25,402 nucleotides of DNA from JAICQQ01 sp965651135 (GTDB taxonomy: Bacteria > Myxococcota_A > Polyangia > Polyangiales > Polyangiaceae), in contig CBFGRJ010000058.1 in the NCBI GenBank assembly GCA_965651135.1, positions 1 to 25,402 on the forward strand. Reading direction: 5' to 3'. The position numbers were made by a program, and so were the translations under genes. The notes beneath the pieces were generated by a model. It saw nothing but the letters and a program-made list of their open reading frames with translations. It had not been told where the DNA came from and made no database searches. Below are positions 7,288 to 13,748 of this stretch, piece after piece (the stretch's first letter is position 1; each line of letters begins with the position of its first letter).

Positions 7288-9153
7288 ATGAACGGATACC
7301 GCAGCCGTACCTCGACACACGGGCGCAACATGGCCGGAGCCCGCTCGCTCTGGCGAGCCACGGGCATGAACGACGCCGATTTCGAGAAGCCGATCATCGC
7401 GATAGCCAATAGCTTTACGCAGTTCGTGCCGGGCCACGTACACCTGCACGACGTGGGCCAGCGCGTCAAAAGGGTGATTGACGAAGCGGGAGGCTGGGGC
7501 GTCGAGTTCAATACCATCGCCGTCGACGACGGCATCGCCATGGGCCACGACGGCATGCTCTATTCGCTCCCGAGCCGCGAGCTGATCGCAGACAGCGTCG
7601 AATACATGGTCAACGCCCACTGCGCCGATGCCCTGATCTGCATCTCCAATTGCGACAAGATTACGCCCGGCATGCTGCTGGCCACGATGCGGCTCAACCT
7701 GCCGACCATCTTCGTCTCGGGAGGGCCTATGGAGGCCGGCAAGGTCGTCGGGACGCACGACAAGCACGGCAACCCGCTGGTGCGCAAGCTCGACCTCATC
7801 GACTCCATGATTGCCGCGTCCGACGCCAACGTCTCCGATGCCGAACTTTTGGAGATGGAGCGCTCCGCTTGCCCGACTTGCGGCTCGTGCTCGGGCATGT
7901 TCACGGCGAACAGCATGAACTGCCTGAACGAGGCACTCGGTTTGGCCCTGCCGGGGAACGGAACGCTGCTTGCCACCCACAGCACACGCTGGGAGCTGTT
8001 CCAAGCGGCGGGGCGCCGCATCGTCGAAATGGTCAAGCGTTTTTATCTCGAGGGCGACAAGACCGTGCTGCCTCGCAGCATCGCCAGCTTCGCGGCCTTC
8101 GAAAACTCCATGGCATTGGACATTGCCATGGGCGGCTCGACGAACACGGTGCTGCATTTGTTGGCGATTGCCCAAGAGGCCGAAGTCGAGTTCACCATGG
8201 CGGACATCGATCGCCTGTCGCGCAAGGTACCGAATGTCTGCAAGGTGGCTCCGGCTTCCCATCATCACGTAGAAGACGTGCATCGGGCCGGCGGCGTGTT
8301 CACGATTCTGGGAGAGCTCGACCGCGCGGGCCTCATCAATCGTGACGCGCTCTGCGTGCACGACGAGAACATGGGGAGCGCCATCGACAAGCACGATATC
8401 CGTCGTGACAGCGCGCTCGATTCGGCCAAGCAGCGTGCGCTGGCCGCGCCCGGCGGCGTCCGTACCAAAGTGGCATTCTCACAGGACAAGTACTTTCAGA
8501 GCGTGGATGCCGACAGGGAGAAGGGGTGCATTCGCAGCGTCGAGCATGCCTACAGCAAAGACGGCGGCTTGGCCGTGCTCTACGGCAACATCGCCAGAGA
8601 GGGCTGCATCGTGAAGACCGCAGGCGTCGACGAATCGATCCTACGTTTCGAAGGACCTGCTCGTGTCTTTCACTCCCAAGACAGCGCCTGTGAAGCGATC
8701 TTGGCGGACCGCATCCAGCCGGGCGATGTCGTCGTCATCGTCTACGAAGGACCCAAGGGTGGCCCGGGTATGCAAGAAATGCTGTATCCCACCTCGTTTC
8801 TCAAGGGGAAAGGCCTCGGCAAGGCTTGCGCACTGATCACCGACGGGCGCTTCAGCGGCGGCACCTCGGGTCTAAGCATCGGGCATGTTTCGCCCGAGGC
8901 TGCGGAGGGAGGGGCTATCGGCTTGGTGGAAGAAGGGGATACGATCGCCATCGATATCCCTGGGCGCAGCATCGAGCTGAAGGTGAGCGAAGCGGAGCTG
9001 ACCCGTCGGCGCGAGCTCATGCTGGCGCGCGGTGAGGCCGCGTTCAAACCCAATCGCGACCGTAAGGTCTCTCAAGCTCTGGAGGCCTACGCGATGATGA
9101 CGACGAGCGCGGCGCGCGGCGCGGTACGCGATATCCGCCAACTAAAGCGCTAG
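7288..9153 (+). CDS. ilvD: Dihydroxy-acid dehydratase
   Basis: Dehydrates 2,3-dihydroxy-3-methylvalerate and 2,3-dihydroxyisovalerate to the 2-oxo acids in isoleucine and valine synthesis. It is an iron-sulfur and Mg2+ enzyme of 621 residues, close to the 616 of E. coli. Cluster ligands are visible at Cys122 (SNCDKITPGM, with Lys124 the likely carbamylated metal-ligating Lys) and Cys195 (SACPTCGSCSGMF); ITDGRFSGGTSGLSIGHVSPEA near the C-terminus is the active-site Ser loop. The N-terminus (THGRNMAGARSLWRATGM) is the family start, which supports the ATG at 7288 despite a weak ribosome-binding site. No other ilv or leu gene adjoins. The short upstream region (7219-7287) shows no leader-peptide attenuator that I could recognise. 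Confidence 0.97.
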   Translation: MNGYRSRTSTHGRNMAGARSLWRATGMNDADFEKPIIAIANSFTQFVPGHVHLHDVGQRVKRVIDEAGGWGVEFNTIAVDDGIAMGHDGMLYSLPSRELIADSVEYMVNAHCADALICISNCDKITPGMLLATMRLNLPTIFVSGGPMEAGKVVGTHDKHGNPLVRKLDLIDSMIAASDANVSDAELLEMERSACPTCGSCSGMFTANSMNCLNEALGLALPGNGTLLATHSTRWELFQAAGRRIVEMVKRFYLEGDKTVLPRSIASFAAFENSMALDIAMGGSTNTVLHLLAIAQEAEVEFTMADIDRLSRKVPNVCKVAPASHHHVEDVHRAGGVFTILGELDRAGLINRDALCVHDENMGSAIDKHDIRRDSALDSAKQRALAAPGGVRTKVAFSQDKYFQSVDADREKGCIRSVEHAYSKDGGLAVLYGNIAREGCIVKTAGVDESILRFEGPARVFHSQDSACEAILADRIQPGDVVVIVYEGPKGGPGMQEMLYPTSFLKGKGLGKACALITDGRFSGGTSGLSIGHVSPEAAEGGAIGLVEEGDTIAIDIPGRSIELKVSEAELTRRRELMLARGEAAFKPNRDRKVSQALEAYAMMTTSAARGAVRDIRQLKR

Positions 9154-9195
9154 CACGGTGCACGCGGAGGCTCGATGCACGGGCCTTCGCAGCAC

Positions 9196-9633
9196 TCAGG
9201 CGGGAGCTACACAGGGCATCAAGCCCGCCAGCTCGCGCGGCGACGGAGCGACTCGCCTGCCAGGGCGCGCCCCGACCGGCACGGGCGGCACTTTGACCAG
9301 TGCCTGGCGAATCAAGTAGCGGTGCCAGGGCGCCAAGTCGCAAAACTGCAGACCTAGTGACCGCGCGTGTTCGCCAGGCCGCCGCCCGTGGATCACTCGG
9401 GTCACACAAGCCTCCACGTCTACCCAGACTTTGAACCCCGGGATCTCGAACGAAACGAGCAACGTCTCGCCCGTCAACACCGCCTCGGCGGGGCAGACTC
9501 GCATGCCCTCTTCGGACAAGTTCTCCATGCTGTCGGCAATCAGACGGAAGTCACGCTCGCGCACGACCTGGCAAAAGCCGCGCACGCAGTGTCGAGCGGG
9601 GCGGCGACGAATCAATTTGGATAGGCGGAGCAT
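9196..9633 (-). CDS. PilZ domain protein (probable c-di-GMP receptor)
   Basis: A 145-residue protein. The chosen ATG at 9633 has a perfect AGGAGG on the minus strand 5 bases before it; the frame extends upstream to 9726, but that part is unsupported. The PilZ c-di-GMP signature is present: Arg14-x3-Arg18 (RHCVR) and Asn38-x-Ser40-x2-Gly43 (NLSEEG), followed by beta-strand-like segments and GLQF (94-97), the usual late PilZ strand. The C-terminal ~30 residues are Pro/Arg-rich and outside the domain. It is a stand-alone PilZ with no output domain, so it likely acts by binding a partner in response to c-di-GMP; in myxobacteria such proteins affect motility and exopolysaccharide. It converges on ilvD (42-base gap) and diverges from the receiver-like gene. 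Confidence 0.87.
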   Translation of the reverse strand: MLRLSKLIRRRPARHCVRGFCQVVRERDFRLIADSMENLSEEGMRVCPAEAVLTGETLLVSFEIPGFKVWVDVEACVTRVIHGRRPGEHARSLGLQFCDLAPWHRYLIRQALVKVPPVPVGARPGRRVAPSPRELAGLMPCVAPA

Positions 9634-9638
9634 CGAGG

Positions 9639-9644
9639 CCTCCT
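9639..9644 (-). promoter_or_regulatory. Consensus Shine-Dalgarno (AGGAGG on the minus strand)
   Basis: Reads CCTCCT on the + strand, 5 bases upstream of the PilZ ATG. It fixes the start at 9633 rather than the longer frame. Confidence 0.85.
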
Positions 9645-9901
9645 GTAGGCACGAAATGGTAGGGAAGCGCACCGCCCCGGGCCAAAATCTCGTCCGCCGG
9701 CGCCGCGTCGACAGGGTCTGATACACCCCCGCTGAGGTTGATTTCGGGCCCCAAACCTACAGGCACCAACGAGTCACGCTTCAGTTTTCCAATTGGCCGG
9801 CGGCTGATCGCGTCGATTTGACGCCGCCAAATCCTGCAAGAAATGACATAGTGTAAAGCCGATTTGACAGGCCTGAGACACGCGCACAAGGGGTTACACG
9901 G
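9645..9901. promoter_or_regulatory. Divergent regulatory region between PilZ and receiver-like genes, with a 9-bp direct repeat
   Basis: About 260 bases holding promoters for both genes. CGATTTGAC occurs twice in the same orientation, at 9814-9822 and 9860-9868, 46 bases apart. Each copy contains a -35-like TTGAC, but neither has a clear -10 at the right distance. GGCGGC and GCCGCC arms also flank the first copy. A Shine-Dalgarno AAGGGG at 9888-9893 serves the gene at 9902. Confidence 0.5.
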
Positions 9902-10810
9902 ATGACCGATGCGTCGGACATGGCGAGCGTCTACGTGAGATTCATTCACGAAACGCTCGGCTCCTTGGCCGCCCCCGAGCTCCGCGAACAGATCGTCCAG
10001 AGCGCGCTTCGCATCTCGGCGCCTTCGGAGCTGCCGCGCGATCCAGATGGGTTCGCCAAGTTCGTTCGCGGACCGCTCAGGGCTGCGATGTTGAACGCGC
10101 TGGGCGCGGACCTGACGGACTCTATTTCTGCCGAGCTGGAGCATGTGCTGCGGATCTCTTCGCCGCCGGCGGCCGCTCCCGGTCCTATCGGCAGCGAATT
10201 CGTTCCTCCCAGCAGCGCGAGACGGGAAGACGAGCGCACGCGCATCGGTGCACTGAGTTTGGGCAAAGTGCTGCCGGGCGTGGGAGCGACACCGCGCGTG
10301 CAAGAATCCGGCTCACGCTTGAACCCGTATCTGGCCAACGAAGATTTTCCAGAGAGCGCGTCGCACAAGCTCGATTCGCAAAGGCCCGCCTCGCAACCCT
10401 ACAAGCGGGGTACCGCCAGCGTGTTCGGCATGCGAGGCGGTCAAGGCACGGCCGCACGCGTGTTCGTGGCGAGCCAGAGCCAGAGCTTCGTCCACGGGCT
10501 GGCGCACTTTCTAGAACCAGAAACCATTCGCATCGACGATGTCATGGACCTGTTGCATGCGCTAAACGAGTCTCGTGGGTACCGCACGGTCATCGTGCTC
10601 GACTGCAAGCGTCCATCGGTTCGCCCCGTGGCTTTGGCTGCACTCGCGGAAGAGCTCCCTGCCAACGTGCAAGTCGTGCTCTGGGGTGCGGGCAGCGCCC
10701 TGCGCTACCAATTGGCCCACCTATCGCCGAGCGCGAGCACCTGGCTCAACTGCAGCGAAGACGACGACCTGCAGGCGGTAGCGCTACGCTGCGAAGCCCT
10801 GGTAGGCTGA
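9902..10810 (+). CDS. Uncharacterised protein with a receiver-like C-terminal domain
   Basis: A 302-residue cytoplasmic protein with AAGGGG 8 bases before the ATG. Residues 1-85 form an Ala/Leu-rich helical domain I do not recognise. Residues about 86-180 are a Pro/Ser/Arg-rich, probably disordered linker. Residues about 184-302 have the strand/helix rhythm of a response-regulator receiver: ARVFVASQSQ (185-194), TVIVLDCKRPS (229-239) with Asp234 where the phosphoacceptor would sit, VQVVLWGAG (256-264), and TWLNCSEDDDLQAV (280-293) where the conserved Lys loop would be. The acidic pair after strand 1 and the Lys are missing, so if it is a receiver it is degenerate and probably not phosphorylated normally. 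It is divergent from the PilZ gene and may be co-regulated. The assignment is tentative. Confidence 0.6.
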   Translation: MTDASDMASVYVRFIHETLGSLAAPELREQIVQSALRISAPSELPRDPDGFAKFVRGPLRAAMLNALGADLTDSISAELEHVLRISSPPAAAPGPIGSEFVPPSSARREDERTRIGALSLGKVLPGVGATPRVQESGSRLNPYLANEDFPESASHKLDSQRPASQPYKRGTASVFGMRGGQGTAARVFVASQSQSFVHGLAHFLEPETIRIDDVMDLLHALNESRGYRTVIVLDCKRPSVRPVALAALAEELPANVQVVLWGAGSALRYQLAHLSPSASTWLNCSEDDDLQAVALRCEALVG

Positions 10811-10863
10811 TTTCCAAGCCGTCAGTCTTCGAAGCACTCCATGCGTGTCGGACGACACACCGC

Positions 10864-12900
10864 ATGGTATTGCGAAGCGCAACGGGAAGTATGAAGCATC
10901 TGGGTCAGGGCGAGGGCTCGAGCGAGCCCGAGGCAGCGAGTCTTGGAAAAATCGCGGATAAGAGCCTATCTCGAACCGAAGCGGCGGTCGTGGGCTGGGC
11001 CCCTGCCCTCCTTGTCAGCAGCGCGTTTCTCGTGGCTCGAGCCGATCTGCCTGCAACGGAGCGTTTCTCACTGCACCTGTTCGACCTTGGTCAATACCTA
11101 GCGTTTGCTTACTTCAGCTATTTGGCTTGCGCGCTCTGGAAATGGCGCGGACCGCCAGGTCTCGGCTGGTCGCTGTTGGCGCTCGCACTGTTGATGAATG
11201 GCCTTGGCTGGCTAACACTGCCGCCCGATCTGGCGAATTTCAGCGAACGGCAAGCCGACGTCCTGCATCCGGACCTCGTACTCGTTCTAGGGATTACGTT
11301 GGTCGCCACGGCACCCGTGGCCGCCTGGCTTCTGGGCCACGTTTGCGCGCGTCCGCTCCTGCGCTCGATAGCGATAGCCGTTAGTGCGGCCGTGCACGTA
11401 GGCAACCAACTCTTGCTGCCCGGCGACTATAAAGCCATTCATCTATTCGTCGCGTTGTGTGCTGCCTTGCTCGCCGGTGCGGCGCTTCGCGGTGCGCAGC
11501 TACCATGGCTGAAGCGCCCACGTCGCATCTCACTAGGAGCCAGCTGGATTCCCCAGCTGCTCGTGGCAGCGATCGCGATGACATTCGTGGTGCTGAGCCC
11601 GCCACCACGCGCCAGAATCGTGTGGGAGCAACAAGGGCTTCCACTGTTGCGCGTCGCCTTGGCGCCCATTCGCGCCAGCCTGTTTTCGCGTGTGCCGGGT
11701 ATGTCCCCGCTGATCGCCGACGAGTGGTGGGCCGATCGCGCCAGATCACCGTCCATTCCACCTACGCGATCGGTCGAGCTGCCGCAGGCACCGGTTGTGA
11801 TCATCATCTCGATCGATGCGCTTCGCGCCGACCTCATCGAGGGGGACTACGACGCCGATCTACCCAATCTTGCGCGCATTCGTGATGAGGCCATTTGGTT
11901 TCGAAATGCCTATGCGCCAGGAACGCTGACGAAAGTCTCGATTGCATCGACCTTCATGGGCAAGTACTTCTCACAGCAGTATTGGAGCAAAGACGATCGA
12001 GGACTCCTACTGCCCGCCGCAGACGAAACGCAGCGGTTTCCGGAGTTGCTCCGGAAAGCGGGCGTCAGGACCGTCAACTATCGAACCATCAACTGGCTTC
12101 GTAGTCCCAACGGGCACGTGCGCGGCTTTCAAGAAGAGAGGTACGTCAAGTATCCGAGAAAGAAGAACTACTATACGCCATCAAAGCCGCTGATGGCTGA
12201 ATTTCTGCCTCGTATTCTGCGCACCACTGAGGCACCCCATCTCTTCTTCACTCATCTTTCGGACGCTCACGCTCCCTATACGCTGGGTAAGAAAAAGGGT
12301 ACCGAGTTCGAGCGATACCTTTCCGAGGTGCAACTAGTAGATGATCACCTTGCTCAGGTTCTCCAAACACTGCGGGAGTCGGGTTTGGAGAAACGAGCCA
12401 TCTTGGTCATCACCTCTGACCATGGGGAGGCTTTTGGCGAGCACGGTTCGCGAACCCACGGGACAACACTGTACGAAGAAGAGCTTCGTGTACCGTTGCT
12501 CATCCGTATGCCCAAGAGACAAGGGCGAACGGTAGCGCAGCTCACCACGCTCTTGGACATCGGTCCGACAGTGTTGGACCTGTTCCATCAGGAAACCCCG
12601 GGCTACTTCATGGGCCAAAGCTTGGTGCCATTTTTGATCGGACGGTCTCCCACTCTGACGAGACCTGTGGCGGCCGAGGCACGCCTCAAGCAGGCCATGA
12701 TTTTCCCTGACGGAATGAAGCTAATTTACGACACCCGCACGGACAGCTCAGAGCTCTATGATCTTCGACGTGATCCAAACGAACGTCACGATATCTCAGA
12801 CGATCGCGAAAAGTTGAGCAAGTATCTCGAGGCGCACAAGGCCTTCTTTGCGATTCATACGCTCCGTAGGAACGGATACAAGCCGCCCTTCATACGATAA
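10864..12900 (+). CDS. Membrane-anchored sulfatase-like (alkaline phosphatase superfamily) protein
   Basis: 678 residues. The N-terminal half has about seven membrane helices (roughly 41-60, 71-92, 99-119, 137-160, 166-185, 191-210, 227-246). The C-terminal half (about 308-678) has the sulfatase/phosphotransferase fold: VVIIISIDALRAD (311-323, metal Asp318), APGTLTKVSIASTFMG (351-366), FTHLSDAHAPY (462-472), ITSDHGEAFGEHG (516-528, metal Asp519 and His520), THGTTLYEEELRVPLLIRMP (His532) and a late sulfatase-style ELYDLRRDPNERHD. The formylglycine motif CxPxR is absent; Thr356 in TLTKVS sits where this Thr-type subgroup carries its nucleophile. That favours phosphotransfer or phosphoester cleavage on an envelope glycolipid or polymer over classical sulfate hydrolysis. 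Met10 (10891, after GGGAAG) is an alternative start. Its 3' half looks AT-richer than its neighbours. Confidence 0.85.
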   Translation: MVLRSATGSMKHLGQGEGSSEPEAASLGKIADKSLSRTEAAVVGWAPALLVSSAFLVARADLPATERFSLHLFDLGQYLAFAYFSYLACALWKWRGPPGLGWSLLALALLMNGLGWLTLPPDLANFSERQADVLHPDLVLVLGITLVATAPVAAWLLGHVCARPLLRSIAIAVSAAVHVGNQLLLPGDYKAIHLFVALCAALLAGAALRGAQLPWLKRPRRISLGASWIPQLLVAAIAMTFVVLSPPPRARIVWEQQGLPLLRVALAPIRASLFSRVPGMSPLIADEWWADRARSPSIPPTRSVELPQAPVVIIISIDALRADLIEGDYDADLPNLARIRDEAIWFRNAYAPGTLTKVSIASTFMGKYFSQQYWSKDDRGLLLPAADETQRFPELLRKAGVRTVNYRTINWLRSPNGHVRGFQEERYVKYPRKKNYYTPSKPLMAEFLPRILRTTEAPHLFFTHLSDAHAPYTLGKKKGTEFERYLSEVQLVDDHLAQVLQTLRESGLEKRAILVITSDHGEAFGEHGSRTHGTTLYEEELRVPLLIRMPKRQGRTVAQLTTLLDIGPTVLDLFHQETPGYFMGQSLVPFLIGRSPTLTRPVAAEARLKQAMIFPDGMKLIYDTRTDSSELYDLRRDPNERHDISDDREKLSKYLEAHKAFFAIHTLRRNGYKPPFIR

Positions 12901-12963
12901 GCGCCACTCACGTGGGCGTGGGCGCTGCGTGGGCGCGAGCGCTGCGCGAGCGCGAGCGGGAAG
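12901..12963. terminator. GC-rich repetitive spacer between convergent genes, possible bidirectional terminator
   Basis: 63 bases between the stops of the sulfatase-like and CxxCH lipoprotein genes. They are built of near repeats: CGTGGGCG at 12911-12918 and 12928-12935, then GCGCGAGCGC at 12933-12942 and 12944-12953 (11-base period). GCGCT (12939-12943) and AGCGC (12949-12953) can pair as a small stem. No U-run follows, so intrinsic termination is uncertain. Confidence 0.45.
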
Positions 12964-13659
12964 CTAGGGCAGCTCCGTAAAAATCTTGCCTCCGTGACAA
13001 ATGCGGCAGTTGCTCACTTCGGATGCGTTTTCATCACCCCAAATCGGCGCATCCATCGTGGTCTCCGGACTGCCGCCATAGCAACGCTCGGCTGGCCCAT
13101 AGCAATAGTAATAGGCGAGCGTGCCGTCGGGATAATAGATCACCGAGCTGCCCACGACGTTGTTGGCGTCGTCATAGAATTCCTTGACCGCCATGACGCC
13201 TGGCATGGCCGGCTTGACGTTGACGTCTGGCTGTTGAGCGCGGAAGGCCATCAGCGCAGGGCTCATGTGCACCCGAATGGCGCCACCATGCCAGGATGGA
13301 TCCGGCGTGACGGGCGCGTCGTGCACGGCATTCCAGCCGTCCATATATCCCGAAGCCTGCAAGAATGCCGTGATGCCAGCGGCGCTGGGCTCTGCGGGTA
13401 GACTTGCAGAACCACCGGTCGTGCTGGCACCCGTGCTCGCAGACGCCGTCTCGCTGGAGCTGGAAGAGACACTGCTAGCGCTGGCCGTGGTGGCCCCAGT
13501 CGAGCCACCGGCACCGTTAGTCGTGGTGCCACCTGTACTGCCGCTCGTCGCCGTTGAAGGTCCTGTGGCGCCGGTGGTGGTGGCGGGAGCGGGATCGTCG
13601 CTGCAACCCAAGCAAAGAGTCAAAACCAATGAACCCGCGAGAGGGCGAAGCTGAACCAT
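12964..13659 (-). CDS. Lipoprotein with a C-terminal CxxCH heme-binding motif (cytochrome P460/c-like)
   Basis: 231 residues from the ATG at 13659. Residues 1-19 are a signal with a lipobox-like LCLG-C19; the frame continues upstream to 14136 only as antisense of the neighbouring gene and is rejected. Residues 24-90 are a low-complexity Ser/Thr/Gly/Ala linker typical of myxobacterial surface lipoproteins. Residues about 95-231 form the folded part: a Trp/His-rich segment (GYMDGWNAVHD, SWHGGAIRVHM), VKEFYDDANNVVGSSVIYYPDGT (158-180), a Tyr/Cys patch (YYYCYGPAERCYGG) and Asn-Cys218-Arg-Ile-Cys221-His222, a c-type heme attachment site only nine residues from the end. Order and spacing resemble the cytochrome P460 family, where the CxxCH is also C-terminal. 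A periplasmic or surface redox role is inference. Confidence 0.72.
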   Translation of the reverse strand: MVQLRPLAGSLVLTLCLGCSDDPAPATTTGATGPSTATSGSTGGTTTNGAGGSTGATTASASSVSSSSSETASASTGASTTGGSASLPAEPSAAGITAFLQASGYMDGWNAVHDAPVTPDPSWHGGAIRVHMSPALMAFRAQQPDVNVKPAMPGVMAVKEFYDDANNVVGSSVIYYPDGTLAYYYCYGPAERCYGGSPETTMDAPIWGDENASEVSNCRICHGGKIFTELP

Positions 13660-13748
13660 GGCTGGAGCATACGGTGCACCCCGCTGTTTTTCAAAGCAAA
13701 CAAAAGCGACGCTTAGCCGACTGGTCAAGCGACAAAGTAGGGTCTGGG

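Noticed and set aside
7237..8394. Long open frame on the - strand (385 codons) antisense to ilvD
   Set aside because: It is the complement of a fully conserved enzyme; composition is Arg/His/Ala-rich with no recognisable motif, as expected for codon-biased high-GC antisense.
9634..9726. N-terminal extension of the PilZ protein
   Set aside because: The perfect AGGAGG at 9639-9644 lies inside it and the residues are Arg-rich without PilZ similarity.
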